A DNA stretch of 64,000 nucleotides from Hymenopellis radicata (taxonomy: Eukaryota; Basidiomycota; Agaricomycetes; Agaricales; Physalacriaceae), in assembly GCA_015501595.1 (NCBI GenBank), contig JADNRX010000086.1, positions 108,285 through 172,284 on the forward strand, read 5' to 3'. The number at the start of each line of letters is the position of its first letter. Position 1 is the stretch's first letter. The notes below the pieces were generated by a model. That model did no database searches and was not told the DNA's origin. It was given only the letters and a program-made list of their open reading frames with translations. A program made the translations under genes and the position numbers. Positions 31,215 to 44,000 of the stretch are shown here, one piece after another.

Positions 31215-32927
31215 ATGCTGAGTGAACACTCGGAGCTCATATCGCTCCCGGATCTTCCCAGACCAGGTCTGTTCGAGTCTGCTCCTCATACTCCATATAC
31301 TTGAAGTTGATTTCTTATTTCTCCAGATCTAATGGATCAGTCTCTGACGACTCCACTTGGCGCCTGCGACGCACCCTCCGAAATCCTTCAACACATCTTT
31401 GTTCTTGACGCCGAGTCGTATAGAGGCTTCGAACTGCGCCCAGGTGCTAAGCACCCCGCGCTTCGACTTGCCCATGTTTCGCGCGCATGGCGCGCCGCTG
31501 CCCTTGGCACAAGCGTCCTTTGGTCGCGGCTCGAGGTCGATGTCTCGTCCAGCGAGTTCAGCTGGCCCTACCAGACTGGGGACTATGCCAACGGACACGC
31601 GGCTTCCTCATGGCGGTGGCGTTCTGCACTGAACCAGTTTCTCGTACTCGCCCAAAACTTTCCCCTGTGCATCTCTTTGATGTTCTCAGGCAGCTTGCTC
31701 CGGGGGCACGATGAGGAAATCCAGGACATCGTTTCCGCCCTTCTTGACACGGCGCCTCGGTGGAAGTCGCTGTCTCTTGTGTTCCGACCGGACTGCGATG
31801 GTGGCGACTGGTCCTTTCTCGACCCGCTTCATGATAGGCTGGACTCTTTGGAGCGACTGGGCGTTTTGGTCTTCCAATTTGGCCATGGTCGCCCGCTCTC
31901 GCTCTCTCGTTGTACCGCCTTTCGCGACGCCCCAAAGCTTACAAAAGTATCCATCATACCAGAGAACGGAATTCTGGTGGAGTTGCCATGGTCGCAGCTC
32001 CTCCGCGCGAATTTAAATGTCAATGGAGCAGGAGACAGGGCTCTGATGGTGCACGACTTTGTGGTTGGATTGCAGAAAGCAGACCAACTGAAAGCTTTAG
32101 TGTGTCGAGAATTCTATAAAGACTTTGATGTTCCAGTCCTGGACCAACCGATCGTCGTGGAGCTTCCTCGACTGGAGGAGATCACACTTTTCGCGTCATC
32201 TCAGCTTGGACATTGGTTGGTCCTGCCGTCGCTCTCCAAGCTGCGCGTGTTTGAGTCTCAGCCTGATTCGAAAGACGATCCAGTACTATCCCCACACTTC
32301 ATTCAATCGCTGGTTGCGCGATCCAAGTGTAACATCATTTCTTTGACTATATTCAACGCCCTAGCCTCCAGGACCTTGGATGGTCTTCAAAATATAGCCC
32401 ACCATCTTCCTCAACTTGTATCTTTTCGGCTTGAACAGGACCTTCGGAGGGAGGAGTACGGATCACTTTACAATGCTGATCGCCGTGAATTTCGCTGGGA
32501 TGTATCCATGGGCGTATTCTCCTTCCTCACTAGACCGCCCACCACCGACTCTCCCTTCTCCTTACTTCAGAATCTATCCCTTTTGACCCGCGTCGACGAG
32601 TCAGTCGACCCGGACGACGTCTTCGGGATCTTCCCAAGTCTCTCCGTAATGCTGGCTTCGCGGGATCGGCCAGACTTGGCCGCTGCTCGTGTATGGACTC
32701 ACGCACGAATCTATCGGCCCACAGAAGAGCAAAAACTTCTTAACCGCGGCAGGGTTCAAGGGCCGTACCAACGATTTTCGAAGGTTGAGGACGACGCCAG
32801 ATGGCAGACCCTGGCAGGCGAATATCGCGGTCAGATCAATGTCTTGATAGAAGTTATAGGTTCGTATCATGGCTCGTTTGCTTTGCGTGTTACTGATTTG
32901 AAACGCAGATACTACGTCGATGTATGA
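31215..32927 (+). CDS. F2: F-box protein
   Basis: Exons 31215-31266 and 31327-32927, 550 aa. The short first exon (MLSEHSELISLPDLPRP) is also in F3, supporting this start over the ATG at 31332. F-box: APSEILQHIFVLDAESYRGF, then LRLAHVSRAWRAAALGTSVLW. A leucine-rich irregular region follows (LPQLVSFRLEQ, FSLLQNLSLLTRVDE), ending NVLIEVIGSYHGSFALRV. The full length is open without disruption. Expected role: SCF-type ubiquitin ligase adaptor, by F-box homology; target unknown. It closes the W2-F2 cassette, and its 3' flank (32940-33350) is repeated downstream of F3. Confidence 0.8.
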
Positions 32928-32989
32928 TTATCAGATTTGGCTTGGGCGAACGCCAGAACCAGAAAGGTTTTGGGAGTGAGACGTGATAG

Positions 32990-33560
32990 AAGAGCTTTTG
33001 TTATCCAGGCTCACCAAATTGCACTCATGTTTACTTTGCTAAAGAACCAATAAAGAACATGTCAGATTGTCCACATGCATTCCATTCCGTTCTCAACACA
33101 TCGCGGAAGGTCTTGCAACGGTTATTCCTGCCAGTGATGCTCGCTTCACAGGTCCAATTGAACTTGACGCGCATGGATCTCATATGTCCGACAAGTCATT
33201 TCTCCCGTCTATCAAGCACGCAACACTTGGCAAGAACGTTAGCCGCCCTCACGCGTTTGACTGCCACGCATTGCGGCGCCTTTGCTACGTACATGTATGT
33301 CTTTCTACTTTCCCCCTTGTAGATGCGGCTAGTCAGTAGGTGACCAGTGTTGACTCACTTTCACAACTCTCTCCCAGAAATGTCCCCTTCCAAACGCGAC
33401 ACCATCCTGGATGTGAAAGGGCCCCACGTGATCGCATTTCAAATTTTTCCTTCCTGCCATCATCAGCCAAGTCAAAGCAGCTCTTGCGCGTCGGTATACT
33501 GTTCGGATAACGCAGCTTCGTACGGATAGGGTCACAGCAACTAGTATTGCGCACACATTT
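32990..33560. repeat. F2 3' flank shared with F3, plus M-like fragment
   Basis: About 33000-33220 corresponds, inverted, to 51550-51350 beyond F3 (shared TGCATTCCATTC, GGTCTTGCAACGGTTAT, CCAATTGAACTTGACGCG). Near 33390-33480 is a fragment of the M module with a CACGTGATCG core. No gene model holds up. Confidence 0.45.
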
Positions 33561-33867
33561 CCAGGAAACACTGACCGGAATGGCACGAGAACCTTTTTGA
33601 ACATCGAACAGAAGGCCGACTTTTGTCGTGATACTCGGTTCTTCGCGCACCGTTCAAAGGCTGTACGTTTCACATATCCAAGTTTTCCTAGACAAAGTCT
33701 GACCGTATACAGAAAAGTCTGAGTGTCTATATACTCTTCTCAGTAAGCACGTCTCACCAAACCGCGCCTGACCTACGATTTCCATAGAATGACGTCCCGT
33801 CTGAGGGCGTTCAAAATCCTGTTCACACCGCCATTTTGATCTTGAACTGTCGACTCATTTCTGAAAA

Positions 33868-34911
33868 ATGTCTTCACCTCGTCTCGTCGTAGTATTTGGC
33901 GCTACAGGCAAGCAAGGCGGCTCCGTTGTCTCGAGCCTTCTAGCCGCCAACGAAAAGTCCAAAACCGGAAAGTTGTACAACATCCGCGCAGTAACCCGTA
34001 ACCCGTCTAGCGACAAGGGCAAGACGCTCGCTGCGCAGGGAGTGCAAGTCGTCGCTGGTGATCTGGATGACTATAACACCGTGCTGAAGGCATTCGAGGT
34101 ATATCGTTTTGTATCGCCTACGGTCTTATACTCATGTACATGATAGGGCGCCAACGCTGCTTTCGGGGTAACCGACTTCTGGGCCACGTTCAGCGCGAAA
34201 CCTGATGCCGCATTGTCTGGCAGCGTCGAGCTCAGCCAGGGCAAGAACCTTGCCAACGCGGCAGCTGCTACTTCGACCCTCGACCACTACATCTGGAGCA
34301 CGCTCCCATGTGTCGACGGTACCGTCCCGCACTTGCAAAGCAAGGCTCTAGTCGACGAGTATATCGAGAAGCAGCTCCCGGAGCTAGCAAAGAAAACAAC
34401 GTTTCTCATGATGGGCTATTATGCGACCAATCTGAGGGATTTCGACCCGCCTAAGAAGGTGGCGGAGGGGAAGTATGTGTGGAAGCAGCCTGTCAACGTG
34501 CAGGCGCGCATTCCGATGGTGGGATACACTGAGAGGAACACGGGCGTATTCGTTGTGGCCATCCTTTCGAAGCCGGATCTCGCGAAGGGGAAGTACATTA
34601 CGGGTGTCACTGATACACTTTCCTTCGAAGAGATTATCGCGATGTGGGGCCGTGCCGTCGGCGTCGAGGCTCAGGTTCAGCCGGTTAGTTTCGACGAGTA
34701 CGTGAAGGGGGTTGTATTTGGGGAGGCGTTTGGGAGAGAGGCTGGTTTGAATATGGTCTACTTTTCCGTGTGGAATGAGGGTTTGAAGGGGTGGACGAAG
34801 TCTACTGTCAAGCCTGTGACGAAGGAGGAACTGGGAATCGATGCGGGTTCCCTGGTGGGCGTGAAGGCAACTTTTGAAGACATGGATTGGAGTGGTGTCA
34901 AAGCAAAATGA
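33868..34911 (+). CDS. NmrA-like family NAD(P)-binding protein
   Basis: Exons 33868-34098 and 34147-34911, 331 aa. It begins RLVVVFGATGKQGGSVV, the GxxGxxG dinucleotide-binding turn of the NmrA/HSCARG branch of atypical short-chain dehydrogenases; then YNIRAVTRNPSS and GVQVVAGDLDD, both standard in the family, and GANAAFGVTDFW straight after the intron. No Tyr-x-x-x-Lys catalytic pair at the usual place, which fits a redox-sensing or regulatory role rather than enzyme activity. Length is usual. First gene of the single-copy core; no duplicate in the window. Confidence 0.85.
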
Positions 34912-35174
34912 ACGCGGCGCGGCTAGTGATGATGTCTGAATAACACTTCCAATGTATCATTATATAAGTACTGTCGAATACTATTCGCATTTCAGCTAGC
35001 CATCGTCCAATTAATTACGTGGCGCATTAATGGAACAAGTAAGATTTCCAACCGCCGGATGTAAGTACTAGTAGAACAGTGCGCTGACACCCAGTTTTTC
35101 GTTTCTAATAAAAAGCCGGCGTAATGTACAAGTGGATGTCTCAACTTCTTTCGGCTCCAGAATACGCACAAGCT

Positions 35175-35533
35175 CTAAGTCGTCTTCTCCAACTTGTCCG
35201 CCATGCTTTCGCCCATCACCCTCGGACCCTTCTCCTTGCCCTTGCTAGATGCGGTGGCTTCCGAGCCGTCTCTCTCCTACCAATCTTGTTAGCGTCACGC
35301 CCATGTGTAAATCTGTCGTTTAAATGTACCGAGGCCGCCTCCCCGGCTCTGAAGTACTCTGAAGTAGAATTGAACGAAGTACTAAGCGCATTCGCATGCG
35401 ACCGACCTTTGCGCTGCTCAGCATCCAGGACACCCTCAACAGGACCGCCGCCTACGGCGGACACGCCCATAGGCTTGTGCTCTCCTGTCGCCTCGAGTGG
35501 TGGTGACTGTGTGCCTGATCCTATTCCTGACAT
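35175..35533 (-). CDS. Small hydrophilic protein, unknown (101 aa)
   Basis: Exons 35533-35330 and 35276-35175. The 53-bp intron has a CTAAC branch site and a TAG acceptor, and its removal joins EYFRAGEAAS to ERDGSEATASSKGKEKG, ending MGESMADKLEKTT. Ala/Gly/Ser/Lys-rich, no membrane span, no signal peptide. TATATAGG lies about 85 bp upstream. I do not recognise the family. Convergent with the NmrA-like gene. Confidence 0.55.
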
Positions 35534-35957
35534 GGCGGGTGTATGAGTTGTAATTTGTGAAATAACTTTGGGATATGACAAGGATATGATATTCGTCGAG
35601 GCAACAGATGGGTGCTTATATAGGGCCCCCGACAGCACTAACGTCGAGTCGACGTCAGTGGGGTGTGTGGCGCACATATGTCATTGCGTTCTGCGGATAT
35701 ATCGGTCCGATTGGTATTGGGAAAGCGTTAACAGCGTGTGCGAGTAAGAAGTTTTCGGAGGATATTGTAAGGCGTTCGACTGGCTCCATGTGCATATGAA
35801 TAGCACTGACTGCTTCAGAAGAGTCTTAGACTTGGCTCTGTGGGATGTAACACTAACTTGGACTCTGTAGCATAAACAGTGGAAGTTGACCTTGGAGGGA
35901 CCACGTTATCGCATGCTGAAAACTATATATTACATTTCTGTGCATTCTGTTTGTTGT

Positions 35958-37162
35958 TCAAGCCTTTACGTGTTCTTCCCACCACTCCTCAAACCCTGTC
36001 AATCCCAGACCACCTTCGACGCTCAAGTCCTCCGTCTCCCTCGTATATAGTTGCGTGTTTTTCGGACGCGTTGTCGCGCCGACTGGCTCAGTGTCATCTG
36101 GAATGATATGCGCATGGGGCAACCGAAGAAGCCTGGCAAAGACGAGACACATTTCGTACTTTGTGTAGGGTTCATCACTAGAGTAGTGAAGAATCGGAGG
36201 AATGGGGTTCTTGTAATCTAAGCATACTCAGATGGTTTGTACTGAAGGGACGAACAGCTGACAAACCGGTCAATCTAACCAAAAAGTTGGCAATGTCGAT
36301 AACGTTGGTTGGGTAGCGCGTTGCAAAGTGATCCATATTGTACGTCTTCCCGCTCTGATCTTGCACGACATCGAGAAGAATGTTTACGGCTGAATCAGAG
36401 TTCTTCGGGGCCGGACCATACCTGGAGACAATGAAAGAGGGTGCATACTACAAAGGGGCAGAACTTACAAAACTGGCACTCGGAGAACAACGACCTTCGC
36501 GCCATCAACACTTAAAACCGCTTCTTCCCCTGCGCATTTCGTTTTTCCGTAAAGTTGCAGGGGGTTCGTCTGAGCCGCGGGGGTGTATGGGGGCGATGTT
36601 CCGTCGAAGACATAATCCGTTGAGATATACACCAGCGTGTATCCTAGCGCTTTCGCCAGTGATGCTAGATGGGCCGGGACCGCTGCATTGAGCTTCGCGC
36701 GTTAACACTTCGAAGAAAATGCACTGCGGCAAAGTTGTACCTGACGCGTAGCCTCTGGGTTCTTTGGACAGCCTCAGTACCATAGACTATCAAGAACAAA
36801 GAGTCGAAAACGCACCTTCTCAGCAACATCCGGTCGGCGTTCTGCAGCGCAATGGATGACCCCTGCAACCGGTTATTTGTTGCCGCCGAATGGCGTTCAC
36901 GTTCAAGACGTCACTCACAGTGCGGCTTGGAATCTTTGAAAACTCTATCAACTTCATCTTGCCTTAGAAGATCAAGTGGTGTAAGGTCATTCCCAGTTTG
37001 TGTAAATGAGAGAGCAACAACATCAAAGTGTTCGCTCGCATTGAATGCGTTTCGGACCGCAGTGCCTAGCACCCCAGAAGCGCCTACAAATAGTGAGTTC
37101 AATTCAATGGAGAGAGCGGTGTATTTACCAGTAATTATGACCCTTTTCTTGGAATCAGTCAT
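35958..37162 (-). pseudogene. MAT2B/RmlD-like NAD(P)-binding reductase with a 1-bp frameshift
   Basis: Exons by homology-style reading: 37162-37129, 37083-36919, 36863-36816, 36761-36741 (21-bp mini-exon NPEATRQ), 36692-36469, 36421-36267 and 36217-35958. Reads RVIITGASGVLGTAV (GxxGxxG), then HCAAERRPDVAEK, TLVYISTDYVFDGT, YGKTKCAGE (Tyr-x-x-x-Lys), and NPIPPILHYSSDEPYTKYEMC. This is the extended-SDR family that includes dTDP-4-dehydrorhamnose reductase and the regulatory beta subunit of methionine adenosyltransferase; the latter is closer in fungi. One surplus A near 36839-36841 (GCAGAAACGCC) shifts the frame between HCAAE and RRPDV; total length is one base over a multiple of three. Either a recent pseudogene or a sequence error. 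Confidence 0.75.
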
Positions 37163-39354
37163 GGTGGGTGGGAAGAACAGGGTACGCGTGTTACTGATCT
37201 TATCTCGGAACCAGAGCGAGGCACCACGTGATATCCAATATCGCTTTGATTAATCGCCCCTTTTGATCGACTCGACGCCCATCAACCACCTGTACGACGA
37301 CTTCTGTGTACTTATCGCACCCCACTGGAACTTCATCAACCCAACCTCTTCGCAGAGACCCGGGAAGGCTAATGCTTTTGTCGTGCCTTGCTTAAATGTT
37401 TTGTACAGCTGACTGCGACCACCAGTTCTTGCTCTCGGTCAGCTGCCTCTGTTCTTGACATGTTCTCTGACGTCGCGGATCAATGCGATAGAGAGACGAA
37501 GTTACAGAATCTGCTTGAAGCTGCCTTCGCCGTGGCCTCACACGCGCCGGAACAATTTCTTTCATTTTGCGTCTCGAGGTCTTCCGATACGAACTTTCGA
37601 CGAGGGCTTTGCTTAGCGATTGCTTGTCAAAATTTCGACCGGCGACCCTTCTAATGTATGCGAGTCGTTCCACGCTGCCACTGTTAGGTTCATCATCTTT
37701 CAGGCTGTTGGCTTTACCACACAGTAAAGGATCGCCCGCAACGATATGAAAATCCTATATTATCCTTTCATGTGAGTTTGTCGGATTATCTTCGTGAAGT
37801 CGCTTATTGCGTTGACCATACGGCGCCCACAAGTCACGTCTAATCGTTGCCTGTGGGCTTTGCCGGCGGTACATGACGTTCTGATTTGAGAACAACGTGT
37901 AGCGATATCAGCCTTTTACGGGATGTCGCTCTTGACGAGTTGCCATGGCCATGCTGTTGGAAACCCAACAACCCTGCCAACACAATTAAGGTAACAGCAT
38001 TCACAGGTGACGCCACCGACTCTTACTGGGGACAAAGCACAACGCTTCTTCACGCTTCGTACATCTGATTGTTCAATTCGGGCATTTTGCTTAGCCGTCC
38101 ATTTCTGGTACATGTGAGCATCCTCGAAGGCCATTCCAGCGCTTACTGGTCAAGGAGGTCCAAAACGCTGGGCGGAGGGACAAGTTACTGCGACCGATAA
38201 ACATCATTTGCCGATGGGAATTATCTTATCGCGCGTGCATGACTTCAGTCTTGTGGGCACTTTTCGCGTCTCTGCCGTTTCCGTGGATTTTACTTTACAG
38301 CATATTGAACGTGTCATCATCTGCCCGTCGGACTAACGGACTCGGAGCCTGGACACAGTATCGGAGTCGACGAGCTCGAGTTGAAGTTCATCCACCTTCT
38401 GATCTTTCTCATCCGGTTATCAATCCAACCCTCGCCAGCGCTACCTTCTATTTACTGGATATGTACTTACTTATCTAGATATTCCAGAAGGTATAAGGGT
38501 TTTTATCTTCAAGGAATGAACTCGCAAGGGAACAAGGAGGACTCGTACGGTACGCTAGCTAAGCGCGCTAATTCATCCGGTTGGATCAACTTAAGGTTGG
38601 ATTTTAGTTTCAGCCAGGTTTCAGCCATTATTCTTTCAAGCGGGGCAGATGTGCCGTTGTGAGTGCAGCTCTTCAGACCCCAAATCGCTTCGAAGTTCGA
38701 AGCTGTCATCTCAATCAATGACTACGCTTCTCTCATACGACTACATTGTACGGTCTACCGTCCACTAGTGAGAGGCCTCATCTGGTTCTCGCTTCTTGAT
38801 ACAGCGCGCGGCGTCAGTAGTCACCAATTAGGTTACGGCAACAAGGTAGGGTTTCTATGGAAAGAACCGGTTTAAGGGTCCGCCACCGCCAACCAGAGGC
38901 TTGTTCCTCGTCAGGCGACGCCGATATTTCCGTGACCGTGTGAAGCCGGAAAGTCTTTCGGGCACAGTGGGGACAGATTTCCGACGCTTCCGAATCATAA
39001 ATGCGCGGTTTTGTAGCGCACGTTGACGGTAAGGCCGTTTGTTGACGATGATGCGCACACTTACGTTCACGCACACAAGCGACTCACACGGCAATGTCGT
39101 GGCTTGCCATATATACTCCACAAAAGGGTCTGATGGTAATCCACTACCTTGGGTTATGCCTGTGAGGGGTTTTGACATATGGTGATTTTCGATCTCCGTC
39201 AGATCTTCCTTCACCATCACGAAAGAGCAAATTCGAATATTTCTGCGTATTCTTCTGTCCCTGAAATGTGGTGGACGCTTAAAAGTGCATCAGAAGGGTG
39301 CCTCCTGCTTTTCTGCTCGTCTTGTTCACGTTAACTTTAACCCAACTTGTCACT
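37163..39354. other. Intergenic, no supported gene
   Basis: About 2.2 kb between two divergent genes. Scattered frames of 60-90 codons on both strands lack splice logic or family resemblance. A CACCACGTGATA site lies at about 37223-37234, upstream of the MAT2B-like gene. No tRNA recognised by eye. Confidence 0.4.
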
Positions 39355-41044
39355 ATGTTGCGTCGTCGAGGTCAGAGTGAGTCGCTGTTTGGGGACAGTC
39401 GCCCGCCGTCGAGCTTCAATGCGACGCCGGTTCAGACGGTGGCCTACCCGCACACAACGACGTACCGGTGAGCCTTTTTGGCTTCGGTTCCGGTTGTCTT
39501 GCTTACCGACTTTGGTAGTTCCCTTCAAGCTGTTCTGCGGGTGTACAGTCCCTCTGTGAAGGCGCACGGGGGACGGGGGAAGCAACAGCTGGATCCTGTC
39601 TTCGCGGATGGAGATTATGTTAGTGGGACGGTTACACTGGATCGTACTTGCTCTCAGTCGGGGCGATTAACGATGACAGTATGTTCCCCCAGTCGCGTTT
39701 CGTGAATCTATTGTACTGATATTTCGCGTCTTAGGTCGAAGGCGCATTCATCTGCCATCCGCCTGGAGACATCTTAAAATTCGACTCACGGAATCATGTC
39801 TTCTATAGCGCGTCTAGGACGATAAACGTGTCTACGCATCCCTCATCGGACATCTCATCAGCGCGCTCGGCCTTCAAGGGAATGGCGAACACGATCCGAA
39901 GAAGGCCGAGCGTGTCGAGCCTGGATACCTTCAGCCCGACGACGTCGTTGACTGTTGAGAAGGAGCGTACCTATCCTTTCTCCTTTGTCCTTCCCCGCAG
40001 CCTCCGTTCCGGAGAGGAACTCCCTCCGACGTTTCCTCTGCCATCCTCCCAGAACAGCGGCGGGCCCACTCCATCGACTTCCCGGGCAGGGTCGTTCTCA
40101 GTCGAATACAAAGTACTAGTTTCATGGGACCCTATAGCGGCTTACGAATATCCTTCTTTGTGAGTGTCTGACGCGAGCCTGCTGGATTTGTGCTCTAACG
40201 GTCTTCTACTAGCCTCGAGGCGCCAATCCTCTATCAACCTGATCACGACTTTCATTCTTTAGACGGTGTCACAGAAAAAGGCCCGGGCTCCTGGCTGGAG
40301 ATGCCTCTCCGGACAGACCGCCCTGTTCCCTTCCGATGTGCCGTCAGTCGATCTTCTCTCCTAGAAGAAGAACCTTTGCTCATGTCCTTCTCCAGATCAC
40401 ACTTCCGACCAGTGTGACGTTCTCTCGTTCTTCTTCTATTCCATACTTCGTCGTCTTCACGACAACGCCTCGGTCTCCCAGCCTCATCCGGGAAATTGCG
40501 TCGGATGCCACGATATCAGTGTCTCTGTTACGGCAGGTGACATTAAACGAGTCGGCAGACTTTCCACCGACGCCGCCGCATACGCCCTCGTCTAGCGAGG
40601 ACGACACTCCGCGCCAAAAGATCATGAGGCTCGTTAAAAGTGCTCCTAGCAGGAGTAGCAGGGCTATCGATGATAGCATCGACGTTCGAAAGAAGCCGCT
40701 ACCCCGTCTCCCAACGCATACGGTTTTTTCGGAGACCTGTACTTTACGGACGAGCATCTGCATTGGCTTTCCAAAACGTCCTCGTCATCAGGCTGCATCG
40801 AATAGCCGACATCCATCGCTGGAAGATCATGTTGCCCTTCCCGACGGCCTGCACAAGGCCAAATTCCTTCTGGACAAGGATATGTTACCTTCGATAGATT
40901 GGTCTGGGGTTTCTGTCAAGGTATGCTTTAGCTGCTCGCGTGTTGTCTTCATGAGCTCATTCTTATCATCAGTATTACTTGGATGCATCTGTTCTTGTAG
41001 GACAAGATGAAGTTCGGGCTCGGGTTCCGATACGCATCCTGTGA
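39355..41044 (+). CDS. Arrestin-like adaptor protein
   Basis: Exons 39355-39467, 39519-39678, 39735-40159, 40213-40342, 40396-40920 and 40973-41044: 1425 nt, 474 aa, frame kept at every splice. The N-terminal arrestin fold is visible as SLQAVLRVYSPSVKAHG, GDYVSGTVTLDRTCSQSGRL, VEGAFICHPP, TYPFSFVLPRSLRSGEELPP and SFSVEYKVLVSWD; the C-terminal half has PFRCAITLPTSVTFSRSSSI, IPYFVVFTTTPRSPSL and, in the last exon, ASVLVGQDEVRARVPIRIL. The last acceptor (AG at 40971-40972) is preferred over a later one because it yields this strand-rich ending. Fungal arrestin-like proteins typically link plasma-membrane transporters to a HECT ubiquitin ligase; a PPxY motif is not obvious here, though Pro-rich segments (PPTPPHTPSS, KKPLPRLP) are. 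Ordinary single-copy gene. Confidence 0.85.
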
Positions 41045-44000
41045 AAACATCTTTATACCTCGCGCATATTATTTTTTTTCTAATTCAATACATTGGGACT
41101 CTGCAACATAAATTGTATTCATTATTGCTATCATTATTCAACTGTACAGATTGTAGTTAGCTCAAAATTATCCTTGGCTTTGTGGATATCTCATCACGCT
41201 GGATTGTGGAAGCCCCAAGTTCCGGTGTAGCGAGTTATCGTCGGAGAATTAGCCGATGAAGGATACTGATGATGGGGGCTCGATGCTGTGAGTGGAACAG
41301 CGCTGGCAGCAAGTGGGACGCGCGTTATCATGTAATGCGCGATGTACACACCCGGTGTATTTATCGTTGAAATGTTAGGAAACCCGAGGTCTTGGAACAA
41401 AGACAAGTACCTGAAGCGCGCAAGCCAGGTCCGACCAGGAACGCCACAGGCCGATTGTGGCAGTGCTCACGCCTCCGGGCCGGAGATTTACTATTCGGGT
41501 CAACGCGTCGCGACACCCCCGCTTACCTCTTGCCATCATCACGGAATCCTGTCCTCGTCGCTCACCACCTTACGGTCATGCAGGAAAGAACCGGCGGGTC
41601 AGGGGTGCAGCCGTCCTTTGATTTGGGTCTTCTCTCCAACGCCATCAACGACGACGGTGAGGGCGCAGGTACGGGCGCGATGTCTGGGCGTTGTGCTCGG
41701 CGGCGGTCCTGCCATCCTTCCTGGACGCAGAAAACGTATCATTTAGAGCACTCCTGGAGCTCATAGAAGACAGCAGCTGTAGTTCATCCGCAGGCCGTAG
41801 CAAAATGGTGACTGGGGAGCGACGCCTCGATACGCACCGGCGAGCCGTGCTTTGTTGGCGGAATTGACGAGGGACGCCAATGGTTAGTAATTAGAGTAAG
41901 TCGCCCATTAAATATCAAAGATCCGCTCGAGTAACCCACTGTTAGCGAATCATTACTTGATGAGTACGGCAGTTCTCACCACTGTTAGTATGAAGTAAAT
42001 GCAGTACTACGCATATACGCGCGCAACTTAACACCTGCGTTATATGTTGGTAAGCCTCGTTATCGCGCAACGATTTGCATTCATTTCATACTGAAAATGA
42101 TTTATCTTCTAGAGATCTCGCCTCTTCTGTATCTCGACTTCTGCGCAACGAAAAGTCCTCTGTATTTGCCGCAGTACTGCAGCCTTACACTGACTTCCTG
42201 TAAGCTTATTCCTGTATGTTCTCCCGCTATGGAATCGTACCTAGCTTCATCGTCTTAAGATCTCACTAGACCTCGATTTTCGGGCCACCGCCCAGGGTCC
42301 GGCGCTCCCGCAGTCACGATCTAGTCTTTATCGCCACTGGCACTAGCCAGATTCTCGAGGCCAGGAGGCGGCCGCGTCCCTGGCGGTGCCTGCAGCGATC
42401 CTCCCCAGACCTCCCGGCGTTCATCTCAACTCACCGAACGTTCGAGTCTGCAGTATCCGTCCCGAACCTTCGGCAGCCGTGCGCCATGATTGGACTAGTC
42501 ACTAGAGGCTATCGACGACGTAATGTGCGGTCCTGTTCTCGTGTATGCCCTTCTCGGAATTGACAAAGTGGCTTTTCTTTTCACAGGCCGCAGATATGGC
42601 CTAAGAGCGGATAAAGTTCTTCGTGCGCTCGGGCACTCCTCTCATGCGCATAACTTAGAGCTAGGCAGCCGTAACGTTCCGTTGTGACCATCAATACTAC
42701 CTACACTGGATGTTTCCCTGCAGTATTCGCCGACTCTAAGGCTATGCATCTTTATCTGCCTCGTTAACTCGAAAGAATCTCTCTAGCTCACGAGGACGAA
42801 AATGGCTACTATTTCCCGCAGAGCGGTGCATCGACGGACTAGATTCAGAAACATGTCTTCTAAAACATAGCTCTTTATCGAAAGCTATCTTCGCGGACAT
42901 CGACTAAACTGTCATCGTTGACGAGTTCGACTAGGACTTGTGCCCCAACTTACCCCTCGTACATTTCATGTGCCTACATCTGGCAGAGTGAGACTCCTTC
43001 GCATAACCAGCCTGTCTTGCTGCGCAGAAGCTTCGTGTTCTACTCGAAGTGGAATAATGATACCCCCCTCGTAAATTATCTTCTTATCACCAATGACTTC
43101 TAATTGTTGAATAGGCCGTCAAGCTTCATTTTTGCATCATGTGCGTTGGTTTCGGGTGCGTTCTGGTCCTGCGATTCGTTGTTGCTACCGACCGACTTTT
43201 CATAGTCGGTTCATCGTCCAGGTACCGAATACGTTGGGAGAGTCTGAGAATTCATGATGTGTATTCGAAGATTTGGAACGTCGAAAGACGTTCTTACATC
43301 TTTCAATGGTGTCTCCGAGTGTGCCTACAGTCAGTTAGACTATCAAGTCAGACGTATGTTCTGTCTCGCTGTTTCATTCACACCCGTTGACACTTTCGAA
43401 GGCGTGCGCTGGAATGAGGGCTTCTCGGAGACGAGGCGTAGCAACATATCGAAGAGATGCATTCAAAATGCTTGTTTGATAATCACCATTGTTCCAGATG
43501 CGGAGGCGTAGGTTGCGACGGCGAAGGCAGCAAGGTGCTTGTCAGCATCTGAACGCGGTCTGTGACTCGACGGGGCAAGTGTCTCTCCCCGTTCCATGTC
43601 TCGTAACTCGACCTCACGGTGGCTGCGGGATGCTGACCCGAGTTCATTAAACCGAACTGGCGATGGCGATGGCCGTTGAGTGTGAGAATATCGAAGTATA
43701 TCTTCCCGTTTGTTTGATCGCGGATGCTAATGTTTTGTCAGGGTGCAGTACATTCCTTTTCCTCCACCCCGTCCAAGATAGCGGCTCGAGGCTTGTCCCA
43801 CCCACTTGAGGATCATACACGGGAGCAAAGGTCGGGACTTGTACTACGAGGGTGGAATATTGCTGTACATAAATGGCAGTCTGTGAGTTGCGGCGGTCTG
43901 TGGCGGTCTAGAACGCCAACATCTTTGGGTGTTCATTGAACCTTCCTAATTAATCTTATTCCCAGAAGAACAATCCCGTAAATCCACGTGGACGTTCGAA

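Noticed and set aside
40921..41109. Arrestin C terminus using the later acceptor before GACAAGATGAAG
   Set aside because: It gives a low-complexity Tyr/Phe tail; the earlier AG at 40971-40972 gives a compact, arrestin-like ending and a normal stop.
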